A DNA stretch of 64,000 nt from Sanderia malayensis. Its lineage: Eukaryota > Cnidaria > Scyphozoa > Semaeostomeae > Pelagiidae. Positions 21,580 to 31,130 of the stretch are shown here, one piece after another. The notes beneath the pieces are model-generated. The model was not told where the DNA came from. It did no database searches and saw nothing but the letters and a program-made list of their open reading frames with translations. The stretch is from the NCBI GenBank assembly GCA_013076295.1, contig RQOL01000374.1:4020743-4084742 (forward strand), in the 5' to 3' direction. Position 1 is the first letter of the stretch, and the number at the start of each line of letters is the position of its first letter. The position numbers were made by a program, and so were the translations under genes.

Positions 21580-23454
21580 TTGTCCCTGTATGACGAATGT
21601 CTCCAGCTACTACGACTGCAGCGTGGCATTTCAAAAGAACAGCAAATTCGCAACCTTTTGGCAACCTATTATTCCCTGCATCAAAATCCGGATGAATCAG
21701 TCTCGAACTTCGCTCATCGCTTCATGGAGACGCAGCATTCCTTACAGAAACTCGTGCCAGGAATTCATTGTTCTCCCGATGGTTCGCAAGTTGAGTTGAT
21801 CCACGCATTCTCAATAAAGCTGCTTCCCGATATTGGCAAATACCTCATCACTCGCGAACAGCCATTTACCGATCTTCTGGCCGCAGTTGAATGTGCAAAG
21901 CGACACGAATTGATGATGTCATCTGCCCCAACGAAGCTTCCCCACACCGACGTCCTTTACACCGCTCCACCCACTGCTCCTCCACGACGTACACCGAAGA
22001 TTGATGCCCACACTCCAGGTACGAATTTAAAAACTGAAATTTGTAAAAACTTTAATCGTTTTTCGCCCAGTCGATGTGAGCTTGACTCTAAAGCCTGTAA
22101 AAATGGTTATATCCATAAATGCTCTGTTTGCTTAAAATTTAATTGTAAAGCCCTTAATCATGAGGTTCGTGCTTTTAATGATCGTAACAATACTAATCCC
22201 CACCCTGGTAATCAAACTCGTCTTACATTTTCTGGTTCACACTATTCGTCTAACAATTCTACTTCAAATAATGCTCCTCGTCCTTATCGCTCATCTAATA
22301 ATCGTTTTTCACGTGATCCTATTTCATCTGCTGTTTCTGCGCACGTGGCAGATTCCACTGATTGTGTCACCTTAGATTCTGTTAAAGCTATCGTCTCGGA
22401 CTGCATGAGTAGTTTAAAACATGATCTAACTACTACTATTCTTGCTGAAGTAGAAAAATCTCTTCCAACCTCTCCTCAACCAACCCCATCTGCCCCCGCT
22501 AGGCCCAGTTCTTCGCCCGATCACATTTACGGTATGCCAGCAGTCACGCCTTCTAACCCTGTTTCGTCAGTTTCAGCACTTGACCTTCGTCATCGCAATA
22601 TTTTGTGGACTAAAGTCGTTTCTGCGGGTGTTTCCATACCACTTCCCCTAGACAGCTGTTGCTCTGTTTCTCTGGTCAGCCAAAATCATGCCGAAATTGT
22701 TGCGAAATCTAGACCTGACCTGCAATTTGTAAAACTCGCCCAACATGTCCCTGTTTCGGTCGCAGGCCCATCGTCCAACCTACGGGCAGTTGGCACTATG
22801 CAAGTCCCTATCGTTTGGGAAAATGGCCGTCTGACCGCATTTACCATGCTTGTTGTGCCTCAGTTATCGTGGCCTATTTTATTTGGTCAAAATCATTTGC
22901 GTATGACAGACGCACACATTCAGTCCAAAGCCCTGAAAGTATTTTTCGCCGCACCCGATATGAACTTTTCAATCACATGTCACGATTCTAATCCTCTAGC
23001 CGCCTTTCCCACCCACGGCCCGGCGACCACTCGCCCTCCCAAGGGTTCTGTGGCCAATGTCACCTGTTTATTGACCCCTTTGCCTTTGCAATTTTCACAG
23101 GTTTCTGATCAAAACAACATTACCTTATCTCGAGGGTTTAACATCATCCCTGTATGCCTTTTCGTAGCCAGCTCTCTGATAAGCACGCCTCTATGGTCAG
23201 ACACTTCGTGGCTTGAAGGCACTGTTTTCTCCCCTGGCCTACAAACCCTGAGTGGTCCTGTCGATTTCGCGTCAATCCGACAAACCACATGTTTGGGGCC
23301 CTCACATTATCCTTTCCCCGCCCAGTTTTCGTATTCCAAGTGCCGCCCTAGTCGCCCTCTCCCCCCACAAGAACATGTGTGCTCGCATATTTGGTTTCTG
23401 AAGGCGATACTTGCCAAAATTCAAAATTTGAACGTGTTTATTTCACTAACGTGA
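21580..23454 (+). CDS. gag-pro: gag C-terminal part with protease-like domain
   Basis: The frame continues capsid (DECLQLLRLQRGISKEQQIR, NPDESVSNFAHRFMETQHSL). It then has an unusual Cys/His array near residues 155-195 (CKNF, CELDSKAC, HKCSVCLKFNC, NHE), not a simple CCHC knuckle. A Ser/Pro/Asn-rich linker follows, then a retropepsin-like region: IPLPLDSCCSVSLVSQNHAE with the presumed catalytic Asp at residue 358, and WPILFGQNHL further on. The active site reads D-S-C where D-[ST]-G is expected. About 200 residues after that are low in recognisable features. The listed start is the point where the frame opens, not a real start codon. The overlap with pol (23379-23454, pol in the -1 frame) suits ribosomal frame-shifting, but decay could also explain it. 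Confidence 0.5.
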   Translation: MSLYDECLQLLRLQRGISKEQQIRNLLATYYSLHQNPDESVSNFAHRFMETQHSLQKLVPGIHCSPDGSQVELIHAFSIKLLPDIGKYLITREQPFTDLLAAVECAKRHELMMSSAPTKLPHTDVLYTAPPTAPPRRTPKIDAHTPGTNLKTEICKNFNRFSPSRCELDSKACKNGYIHKCSVCLKFNCKALNHEVRAFNDRNNTNPHPGNQTRLTFSGSHYSSNNSTSNNAPRPYRSSNNRFSRDPISSAVSAHVADSTDCVTLDSVKAIVSDCMSSLKHDLTTTILAEVEKSLPTSPQPTPSAPARPSSSPDHIYGMPAVTPSNPVSSVSALDLRHRNILWTKVVSAGVSIPLPLDSCCSVSLVSQNHAEIVAKSRPDLQFVKLAQHVPVSVAGPSSNLRAVGTMQVPIVWENGRLTAFTMLVVPQLSWPILFGQNHLRMTDAHIQSKALKVFFAAPDMNFSITCHDSNPLAAFPTHGPATTRPPKGSVANVTCLLTPLPLQFSQVSDQNNITLSRGFNIIPVCLFVASSLISTPLWSDTSWLEGTVFSPGLQTLSGPVDFASIRQTTCLGPSHYPFPAQFSYSKCRPSRPLPPQEHVCSHIWFLKAILAKIQNLNVFISLT

Positions 23455-25718
23455 TAATTCATTCGGTCAAAGGGTCAGCTCACTTACCTCACAATGCGTT
23501 CCTTGGGCAAATTCGTACTCAACAACACAGTGATATCTCCGATTTCGAAGAGGCCGCAACGCATACAGCCCATCATCTCTCTGAGTCATGGCATCGTCAC
23601 CTTTCCTCCCCTTCCGCTCCAACCGATTCAATGTCTTTTAATTCCCTTGTTTCATTGCCAACAGACGTCACTGTCACCCAATCCTCTGATGTTTTGTCTC
23701 CATTTTTACACCAAAATAACTCTGGCCTAGACAAACATGATCAATCCTTTCCTGCAGCACCAGATAAACCTCTTCCTTATACCTCCCCAGAATATTTACA
23801 ACTTCTCTTTCAGGCCTTAGAGCTTGACACACCGACTTACGCACATGTTCCGCCACACGTTATTGCTGCATTTAAACAATTAATCAAACAATATCCGCAA
23901 GCCTTTTATTTGCCTAACTCTCCTTTATCCACCGTTCATGGCTTTCATCACAATATTGATACGGGTGACGTTCCCCCCGTTTATCGACTTCCTTATCGTA
24001 AGAGCCCCGCAGAGCTCAAAGCCATCAAAGCGGAATTGGAACGCATGCTGCGCCTTCGCATTATCCAACCAAGTCACTCGGCATGGGGGGCACCCTGCAT
24101 CTTAGTACGTAAACCCTTAGAAAAAGGCAAACCTCAACCCCCCCGATTTGTTGTTGATTATCGTGGTCTTAATGCAGTTACACAGGGTGATGGCTATCCT
24201 ATTCCAAATGTTTCTAATGTTTTGGATGCCATCAGTGGTGGCAAATATTTCGCAAAACTCGATCTTGCTTCTGGATACTGGCAAATTCCAGTCAACCCTC
24301 AACACCAACACAAAACGGCTTTCGCCACTTATCTCGGACTTTATGAATTTTTTCGCATGCCATTTGGTTTGAAAACTGCGCCTCAACCATTTCAACGCAT
24401 TTTGAAGACCGTTTTTTCTGATTTCTTGTATCAATGGCTCATCATCTACATCGATGATTGCGTCACTTGGTCTGCCTCCTTCGCAGAGGCTTTAACTCAC
24501 TACGAACAGATCCTTGCGTGCGCAGTTAAGTTTGGCCTTCAGTTTAAACCCTCTAAATGCACATTTTTCTCTACCGATTTACACGTGCTTGATCATCGTA
24601 TTACACCAACCGGTCGTTTTCCTTCAGAAAAGGGCACTGAAGCAGTTTCAGAATTTTCACAACCTCGTACAGCTACTCAACTCAAACGTTTCTTAGGAAT
24701 GGTTGGCTATTTTCGAGATTATATTCCAAACTTATCTCGACGTTGTGAAAATTTACGCTCCCTTCTCCCTCAAAAAGTTCCTTTCGTTTGGTCTGAGGCC
24801 CATCAGCAGGAATTTTGTGATTTAAAATCGGCCCTTATTTCTCCGGACATAATCCTTACTCATCCTGATTGGGATGCAGAGTTCGAAGTCCACACTGATG
24901 CCAGCAAAAAGGGCTGTGGTGCGATGCTCGCACAACGTCATAATGGTATTCTTCGCCCTGTTCGATTTGCGTCTCGATCCTTTAGCCACACCGAATCACA
25001 CTGGCCTACATTTCATCAAGAATTTTTTGCGGTCAAATGGGCTCTCGAACGATTTCGTCATTACATCATTGGTCGCAAATGCAAAGTTATCACCGACCAT
25101 GCAAATCTTAAATTTCTTGCTTTGATTGCCCCACAAAATTCTAAATTAGCTCGTTGGTGTTTATCATTAGCCGAATTTGACTTCACCATAAAACACCGCC
25201 CTGGAAAGGACAATATTATTCCGGACACTCTCAGCCGTGCTCCACTGGCTCCCACCCACAACGCCCCAGATGTTCCTGTCTTCACTCCTCCTGAAGTCGT
25301 GGCACATTTTCATGCCACCCTGGGATTAGATCTTACTGACCAAGGTTCTCCTTTGCCGGCCCCTAACCCCCCATTCACTTATTTACTAGGTTTGGCTTGT
25401 TCTACTAGTCTATTATCTGTCCCACCTAGCCACTTCGTCCCCCCTACTCAACGTGAGCCGAATACCACCCTTGCCGCTCCAATCACTCCCCTTTTGCATT
25501 CGTCCGATTCACCTGATCTACAAGGCATGCCCTCCTCCTCCCAATTGCCCCCTGATTTGCAATCGTTGCATCTTTTAAATGTCAACCGTGTACAACTTGT
25601 GGAAAAACAGCGCTTTGACCCATGGCTAGGCCCCCTAGCTACATTTCTTCTCAATGACAGTTCCAAACAGGTTCTCTTGCATTACGATTTAAAACTCGCA
25701 AGTGGATACTTGCCATAG
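23379..25718 (+). CDS. pol: Reverse transcriptase and RNase H of the Ty3/gypsy element
   Basis: After a variable N-terminal part the reverse transcriptase shows YRLPYRKSPAELKAIKAELE, PPRFVVDYRGLNAVTQGDGY, KLDLASGYWQIPV, FRMPFGLKTAPQPFQR and the catalytic YIDD box at residues 357-360. RNase H follows with HTDASKKGCGAMLAQ (Asp near residue 507), WALERFRHYIIGRKC and RPGKDNIIPDTLSR. The enzyme would copy the element RNA into DNA in a virus-like particle. The frame ends at 25718. The next frame, entered by a shift near 25690, is the integrase, so one indel probably separates the two. Length and motif order are normal for the family. Confidence 0.5.
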   Translation: MLAYLVSEGDTCQNSKFERVYFTNVIIHSVKGSAHLPHNAFLGQIRTQQHSDISDFEEAATHTAHHLSESWHRHLSSPSAPTDSMSFNSLVSLPTDVTVTQSSDVLSPFLHQNNSGLDKHDQSFPAAPDKPLPYTSPEYLQLLFQALELDTPTYAHVPPHVIAAFKQLIKQYPQAFYLPNSPLSTVHGFHHNIDTGDVPPVYRLPYRKSPAELKAIKAELERMLRLRIIQPSHSAWGAPCILVRKPLEKGKPQPPRFVVDYRGLNAVTQGDGYPIPNVSNVLDAISGGKYFAKLDLASGYWQIPVNPQHQHKTAFATYLGLYEFFRMPFGLKTAPQPFQRILKTVFSDFLYQWLIIYIDDCVTWSASFAEALTHYEQILACAVKFGLQFKPSKCTFFSTDLHVLDHRITPTGRFPSEKGTEAVSEFSQPRTATQLKRFLGMVGYFRDYIPNLSRRCENLRSLLPQKVPFVWSEAHQQEFCDLKSALISPDIILTHPDWDAEFEVHTDASKKGCGAMLAQRHNGILRPVRFASRSFSHTESHWPTFHQEFFAVKWALERFRHYIIGRKCKVITDHANLKFLALIAPQNSKLARWCLSLAEFDFTIKHRPGKDNIIPDTLSRAPLAPTHNAPDVPVFTPPEVVAHFHATLGLDLTDQGSPLPAPNPPFTYLLGLACSTSLLSVPPSHFVPPTQREPNTTLAAPITPLLHSSDSPDLQGMPSSSQLPPDLQSLHLLNVNRVQLVEKQRFDPWLGPLATFLLNDSSKQVLLHYDLKLASGYLP

Positions 25719-25732
25719 CCAAACGTACCAAA

Positions 25733-27223
25733 ATGATAGATGGCCTCCTTTTCTACTCTGATGAATTTATGGATCAGCCATCTCAACCTCGCATTTTTGT
25801 TCCATCGGATGTTACTCTCCAACGTCATCTTTTACAAGCTTATCACGACTCCCCATTAGGCATGCATCGTGGCCGTGACGCCACATATAACGCCATCTCT
25901 CGGGATTTCTATTGGCGCAATTTATCAAAGCATGTCCGCAATTGGATTCGCCGTTGTCATCATTGTATAAGGTTCAAATCCCTCAGTCAACCTCACGGGC
26001 CTATGCAAATTCGCCTCTACCAACATCCCTTTCATACCCTCGGTATCGATTACGTTGGGGAGCTGCCTCTTTCTGCGTCAGGCAACAAATGGATTTTCAC
26101 TGCCGTTTGTCCCTACTCTAATTTTCTTCGCGCTATTCCTGTCCCCGATAAAACCGCACCCACCGCAGCTCGCGCACTTTTACATGAAGTCCTCTTGCCC
26201 TTTGGATTTCCCGCCGTTTTACAAAGTGATCGCGGTGGCGAGTTTCTCAATGCTATCATGCATCGCCTTACTTCTTTTCTTAGCATTAAACATGTCTTCA
26301 CATCTGGTTTTCGGCCACGCCTAAACGGTGCTACTGAACGTGTACATCGCTTTCTTAATTCCGCAATTGGCATCTATTGCGAACAACATCAAGCTAGCTG
26401 GGAAGAATTCCTACAACCTGCTGTCTATGCACACAATACTTCTCCTATTTCAGGAACTTCAGACATCACTCCATTTTCTCTTGTCTTTGGACGTGACGCC
26501 CCTTCCCCAGAGACTTTGTCTCTTCAACTTCCACCTCACCCTCTCCCAGCTGACCATTACGCACATCATTTGCTCAAAAACATGAAAGATGCTCATACAC
26601 AGTTTTCTCACATCAAGTCGGATCTTCGCCGTCGCCAGAGAGAACTATGCGACTCATCATCACGTGATATTCACGTCCAAGAGGGCAAAATCGTATTTCT
26701 CCGTAAGGATTCTACTCCATCCGGCAGTGTCTCTCGGTTTGTTCGTAATTTTGATGGCCCATTTGTCGTCACAGGTCATCCCTACAATCGCTCAGATTTG
26801 CTCACCTTACGTAACATAACCACCGGACAGGACTTTCCTCGCCCGGTCAACATTGAAAAGATTGTTGTCGTCCCGGATCCCGAATCTTCTGACTTACGCC
26901 CCCCTGAAGATGCAACTGCTGAGCCTTCTCACCCAGCCTCACCCCAAACCTCAACTCCTATGCCAGACCTCGCTCTTGTTGCTTATGAATTTGGAAAATA
27001 TCTCAATTCTCTCCCTTCTAAATCTGCTATTTCATCTCAAGCTTGTAAGTTCGCCTATGAACACCTTCCAGCTGCAAGACAACTCTTAGCTACTCATGGC
27101 AGACTTCGAGGACTCGTCAAAGCTTTTCCGTATCTGCAATTGGATGGTGGTACACATGGTGGAACTTATGTCATGTCACTAAACTCTGACTTGTTCTCTA
27201 AACACTCTTCTCCTTTGACTTAA
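25733..27223 (+). CDS. int: Integrase of the Ty3/gypsy element
   Basis: The zinc-binding N-terminus has the HHCC pattern (HLLQAYHDSPLGMHRGRDAT.., then RRCHHCIRF). The catalytic core has Asp106 (LGIDYVGELP), Asp166 (QSDRGGEF) and Glu202 (GATERVHRF), that is D-D-35-E. A GPF/Y-type C-terminal module follows (FVRNFDGPFVVTGHPYNRSD). The tail of about 130 residues is Pro/Ser-rich and then ends in QLDGGTHGGTYVMSLNSD. It would insert the DNA copy and make the 4-bp duplication seen here. All key residues are present. Only the junction to reverse transcriptase is broken. Confidence 0.5.
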   Translation: MIDGLLFYSDEFMDQPSQPRIFVPSDVTLQRHLLQAYHDSPLGMHRGRDATYNAISRDFYWRNLSKHVRNWIRRCHHCIRFKSLSQPHGPMQIRLYQHPFHTLGIDYVGELPLSASGNKWIFTAVCPYSNFLRAIPVPDKTAPTAARALLHEVLLPFGFPAVLQSDRGGEFLNAIMHRLTSFLSIKHVFTSGFRPRLNGATERVHRFLNSAIGIYCEQHQASWEEFLQPAVYAHNTSPISGTSDITPFSLVFGRDAPSPETLSLQLPPHPLPADHYAHHLLKNMKDAHTQFSHIKSDLRRRQRELCDSSSRDIHVQEGKIVFLRKDSTPSGSVSRFVRNFDGPFVVTGHPYNRSDLLTLRNITTGQDFPRPVNIEKIVVVPDPESSDLRPPEDATAEPSHPASPQTSTPMPDLALVAYEFGKYLNSLPSKSAISSQACKFAYEHLPAARQLLATHGRLRGLVKAFPYLQLDGGTHGGTYVMSLNSDLFSKHSSPLT

Positions 27224-27408
27224 TTTACTCACTTTTGCTGCTATTAACTAACACTAACACACACAAAAAATTTTTATTATCATACATATCGTACCCAATA
27301 GCCAATTTATAATCTTTATATTATAATCTTTATATCATATTTTAACAATTTATTATCGTGTATCGTATTTTTAGCAAAAAAAAAATAACTTCGTCATTTT
27401 TTTTCGGT

Positions 27409-27420
27409 AGAAAGGGTAGG
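27409..27420 (+). promoter_or_regulatory. Polypurine tract
   Basis: AGAAAGGGTAGG lies one base before the 3' LTR, where plus-strand DNA synthesis would be primed. Confidence 0.5.
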
Positions 27421-27421
27421 C

Positions 27422-27662
27422 TGTAACAGGATTACATTCTCGCTATAGTGTAGCCTCGTATTCATGTAATTATTGTGATCACGTGTTCATGTCAATCAAT
27501 GTCAATCATGTATAATATAAATAGCTTTGTCAATTGTATTTAATTTATTCTTATATTCTTATTCTTGTTCTCGTATTATCAGTATTTCATATTTGATTAT
27601 CACTTATTCGCACGAGTCTTATTTGAGTTCAATTACGTAATGGTAGCTCGACCACCATTACA
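27422..27662 (+). repeat. 3' LTR
   Basis: Identical to the 5' LTR except for one base at position 8. It is followed by the GCTT target duplication and then by Helitron-like copy 7 sequence. Confidence 0.5.
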
Positions 27663-27716
27663 GCTTGCTAGGGGGGGGGGGATTCGACCTCCCACCTTTA
27701 CTTTCTTTAGAAATGT

Positions 27717-28286
27717 TACGTCGTAGTATGTATAGTAAGGTATGTATAGTAGGGTATTTATAGTAGGGTATTTATAGTAGGGTATTTATAGTAGGGTATT
27801 TATAGTAGGGTATTTATAGTAGGGTATGTATGGTATGGTATGTATGGTAGGGTATGTATTGTAGGGTATATATTGTAGGATATGTATTGTAGGGTATGTT
27901 TTGTATTGTATGTATTGTAGGGTAAGTATTGTAGAATATGTATTGTAGGGTATGTATTGTAGGGTAGGTATTGTAGGGTATGTATTGTAGGGTATGTATT
28001 GTAGGGTATGTATTGTAGGGTATGTATTGTAGGGTATGTATTGTAGGGTATGTATTGTAGGGTATGTATTGTAGGGTGTGTATTGTGGGGTATGTATTGT
28101 AGGGTATGTATTGTAAGGTATGTATTGTAGGATATGTATTGTAGGGTATGTATTGTAGGGTAGGTATTGTAGGGTATGTATTGTATGGTATGTATTGTAG
28201 GGTATGTATGTAGGGTATGTATTGTAGGGTATGTATGTAGTATGTATGTATGTATGTATGTATATATGTATGTATGTATGTATGAG
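27717..28286 (+). repeat. GTATGTATTGTAGG minisatellite
   Basis: About forty units of GTAGGGTATGTATT with few variants, turning into pure (TATG)n just before the core. It is the mirror image of 51310-51925 in copy 10, which has the same units and the same flanking text. Long Tyr/Ile/Pro/Thr frames on the minus strand are translated repeat. Confidence 0.5.
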
Positions 28287-28387
28287 CATGAGCGGCAGCG
28301 AATGCAGCGCGCGAAGCGCGCCAACCAGATTAAGCATTGTTTACTTGACGGGCTGGGGCGAAAGAGCGAAGCGAGTGATGACCCTAG

Positions 28388-28389
<2 letters not shown>

Positions 28390-28432
<43 letters not shown>
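28390..28432. repeat. (AT)n microsatellite
   Basis: A pure run of TA repeats directly after the 3' end of Helitron-like copy 7, typical of an AT-rich insertion site. Confidence 0.5.
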
Positions 28433-28438
<6 letters not shown>

Positions 28439-28685
28439 GTTAAACACAGAAAATGTTCTTATGTCCTCTGTTTTACTGTCTACAATATGCTCTACCCAAA
28501 GTATTCAACACTCTATGTTATAATACATTCAAAACACAATATATGTTGTATATACATATAATTAAAAAATAGAATAGAACAGACTCACAGAGTTCACAGA
28601 GGACTGTTTATAAAATTTTATTATAAGTCACAGGTTTAACTGAGTCCATTGAGGGAGTTTACTAATTATTCTGCAGAATCTTGGT

Positions 28686-28840
28686 TTATCTTGGTATGAG
28701 GTTTATTATACCATCTTCAAGCCATTTCATTTTATACACATCAAACTTCTTCAGTTGAAAAGAAACAAGGTTTTGTTTGGTCTTGACACGCTGGCCGGCT
28801 TTTAACAATGCACTGATTGGCACTGACTTCGGATACACAT
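28686..28840 (-). CDS. Possible terminal exon, unrecognised
   Basis: On the minus strand TTGTCTTTCTGCAG is a good acceptor. It is followed by an open frame of about 50 codons ending in TAA (VYPKSVPISALLKAGQRVKT, KWLEDGIINLIPR). I do not recognise it and find no upstream exon. 28433-28685 and 28841-29098 show nothing else. It could be the end of a host or element gene, or chance. Confidence 0.5.
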
Positions 28841-29098
28841 CTGCAGAAAGACAATTCATTTCGGGGTTAATTTATTTTTGAGGAATGAGGAGAATAAACA
28901 AATTGAACGAGATTTACCAGAAAGGGGAGTTGAAGTTCGATTGTGATTCTATGAGTGATTGGTCAGGAGCATAGAAATCATATGAGATATTAAAACCAGT
29001 GGGCATGAATGATTAGACATATTTTACAATATCGACATTATGTAAGCGATTGTATTATACTGACAAAATGTTACCACTGAATCCTTTATTGTCCTTGA

Positions 29099-29640
29099 TT
29101 ATAGGTTTGTGGTAATAATTCCGAAACTAGAAGTTAGAACAATGGATACATCCCATATCTCCTTATACCTGGGTAGTTTCGCTCTCATGCAAAAGACTCC
29201 TCTCATGAATTTTGTTACAATGCCATTAAAACCAAAACTGGAGCCATCTGCCAAATAAATCAAATTGGAAAGAGCAGATCTTGCCATGCTTCTAGAGCTG
29301 TAAGAAAGGCCATCAGAGAACACTTCCTCAGGAAATTGATGCCATCAATTACATTTGCTGAAAGTGGATTAATGTTCCTGGCACTGCAGTGTTTTTCCCA
29401 CCTGGTAATGTATGAGCGATATTGCTTTTTTGTTCCTGCTCTCCAAGAATTCCCAATGATGTCTGCAGCAGTTTCTCAAATTCCTTTGTCTTCCAGCAAT
29501 CTCCTGACAAAAGGCACATGATTAACTGTAGTTTCTTGTGCAATGGGTGTATCCTTGTTGGATTGGATGGAAGAGTTAATATATCTGTCATCCTGGGAAG
29601 AAGGAGTGGATGATCAATTAACATTTCCATTAAATATGGC
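29099..29640 (-). pseudogene. DIRS-like tyrosine recombinase, N-terminal fragment
   Basis: The sequence reads MEMLIDHPLLLPRMTDILTL (the usual join after RNase H in DIRS elements) and HPLHKKLQLIMCLLSGD. Then comes FSDGLSYSSRSMARSALSNL, RGVFCMRAKLPRYKEIWDVS, the helical N-terminal part of a DIRS recombinase. A frame break lies near 29330. The catalytic half with the Arg..His-x-x-Arg..Tyr residues is absent, so the element is cut at about 29099. DIRS elements use this recombinase instead of an integrase to insert circular DNA. Confidence 0.5.
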
Positions 29641-30330
29641 CACCAGGGTTGTGTTGGCCAACAGGGTAATATAAGAAGACCTGTGGCTTTATCATGCCAG
29701 ATTTTTTGAAGGGTTCTTAAAATTAGACAAAATGGGGGAAATCCATAAAATTATATTCCTCCCATGATATAGAAAAGGCGTTGATGACTAATGCTTCAGG
29801 GTGTGGCAAAAATGAAGCATATGGTCTCAACTTGTAATTAAGTCTGAAAGCAAACAGGTCTATGTTGGGTGTTATATTCATGATTTGAACAGCTTCCAAA
29901 AAATATCTGTTTTTAATGCCCATTCTGTTTCTTTTCTATCTTTATGTGATTCCGAATCTGCCTCTGTATTATATTTCCCGGCAATATGTGTAGTAGTAAG
30001 CCAGATATTGTTATCAATACAAAAAAGCCAAATAATTTTTGTTAATTTATTGATATATATAGAATGACTAGTACCCATGTTATTGATACAAGTTACCACT
30101 GTGGTATTATCAACCATGAGTTTAACATGCTTATGGGCAAGTTCTGTTGTAAATGCTTTTAAAGCAAAGTATGCTGCAAGCATTTCCAAATAATTGATAT
30201 GAAATTGGGCTTCTTCTGGAGTCCAGTTTCCCCCTGACCTAATGTCGTTACAACTGCATCCCCATCCAATCTTAGATGCATCACTGTATAGAATAATCTG
30301 TGGATTACCGTGATCAATCTTATTAAACAA
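29641..30330 (-). pseudogene. DIRS-like RNase H and connector
   Basis: RNase H motifs appear in order: ILYSDASKIGWGCSC, GGNWTPEEAQFHINYLEMLA, KLMVDNTTVVTCINNMGTSH and TTTHIAGKYNTEAD. GGNWTPEE and HIAGK..EAD are characteristic of the DIRS type, not of Ty3/gypsy. The connector further on (PCWPTQPWWP region near 29660) is the expected sequence between RNase H and recombinase. One or two frame breaks separate it from the neighbours. Confidence 0.5.
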
Positions 30331-30386
30331 GTGAGATACATGTGTTCCCCACCACTGAATTTCTGCTATGGCATACTGGGATAATT

Positions 30387-31130
30387 TTATGACCTGGTCA
30401 ACATTGCCCTTAGCCTCTTTATTGGCTTTGTTTTATTCATGTCTAGGTTACGATAGCACAGTGGTCCAAACATTGCCTCCGGAAAACTGGAAGTAATTTT
30501 CCCAAGAAGCTGTGCTACCTGTCTTATTGTTAGGCATGTGCTGCTCAAGACAGTGTCACAAACTCTTTTAATGCTATCAGCTCTATCCTGAGTCAGGTAG
30601 ACTGTCATGTTTACAGAGTCTAGAACAAACCCAAGAAAGGTGATATTTATGGCTGTATACATTGTGTTCATCTCAAAATGATTATATTTTACGAAGGTAT
30701 TAAAGGATTTGAGGTTTAATACCATTCTAAAGGAGCCATCCTTTTTGGCTCTAAGAAAAATTGGAGAAAGAAAATCATTCTGTGATTTATGACAAGGTAC
30801 AATAACCTTTTTTGTCAATAAAGAAGAGATATCTTTGTCCACAAATTCTATGTTCTTAGATGAGATGGTAGATTTGACAATATTTGCTTGAAAAGGGACA
30901 TTTACAAATTCGATATGCATCTCCGATACCATCTGTAGTATTTCTGGGTCATTGGTCAAGCATTTCCATGTTTCAAAACATGATGAAATGCACCCAGCTG
31001 AAAAATTTTCCTGCTTACCCTGCAGTAAACATTTCAATTTTTTGACACCAATTGTTGTAAAATTACTTACTTGTAGTGGACCTAATACGTCTGATTTTGA
31101 TTTCTGGGTGTTGATCTGGTCTTGCTCCAA
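30387..31130 (-). pseudogene. DIRS-like reverse transcriptase with the catalytic core deleted
   Basis: Fingers region is present (SPIFLRAKKDGSFRMVLNLK, SFNTFVKYNHFEMNT) and so is the thumb side (ITFLGFVLDSVNMTVYL, TCLTIRQVAQLLGKITSSFP). The palm with the Y-x-D-D box that should lie between NHFEM and ITFLG is gone, removed in frame. The frame stays open, so the deletion left an apparently intact ORF without the active site. It overlaps the gag-like frame at its 5' end, as in DIRS elements. Confidence 0.5.

Larger units (their letters stand above)
20881..27662 (+). mobile_element. Ty3/gypsy LTR retrotransposon, nearly intact and young
   Basis: Two direct LTRs of 241 bp (20881-21121 and 27422-27662) begin TGTAACA and end CCATTACA. 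They differ at one base (T or G at position 8). The 4-bp sequence GCTT flanks the element (20877-20880 and 27663-27666) and occurs once at the empty site in copy 10 (51980-51983, other strand). The order gag, protease, reverse transcriptase, RNase H, integrase is that of Ty3/gypsy. The coding part is broken by a palindrome in gag and a frame shift before integrase, so this copy is probably defective although recent. Confidence 0.5.
19522..28387 (+). mobile_element. Full-length Helitron-like element (copy 7), split by an LTR retrotransposon
   Basis: The 5' end TCTAATATTACAATTCTACG is at 19522 after a run of A. The 3' end is GATGACCCTAG at 28387, followed by T. Removing the LTR element and one copy of its target duplication leaves about 2.08 kb, close to the 2.12 kb of copy 10. 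Block order: CACGTGATAACGC block, Harbinger-free body, TTTGCACGATTTTCCCCATT, a CCTGCCACAATTGATTATTT section, the GGTCGCTTGCT site, then a TTCGACCTCCCACCTTTACT section, minisatellite (27717-28286) and a single core unit. It codes for nothing. Because copy 10 holds the same text without the retrotransposon, the original insertion site can be read directly. Confidence 0.5.

Noticed and set aside
23674..26373. Antisense frames within the Ty3/gypsy pol and integrase
   Set aside because: They are shadows of the sense genes, which carry complete catalytic motifs.
27786..28447. 183- and 215-codon Tyr/Ile/Pro/Thr-rich frames on the minus strand
   Set aside because: They are translations of the GTATGTATTGTAGG minisatellite. 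The mirror array at 51310-51925 gives the same peptide text.
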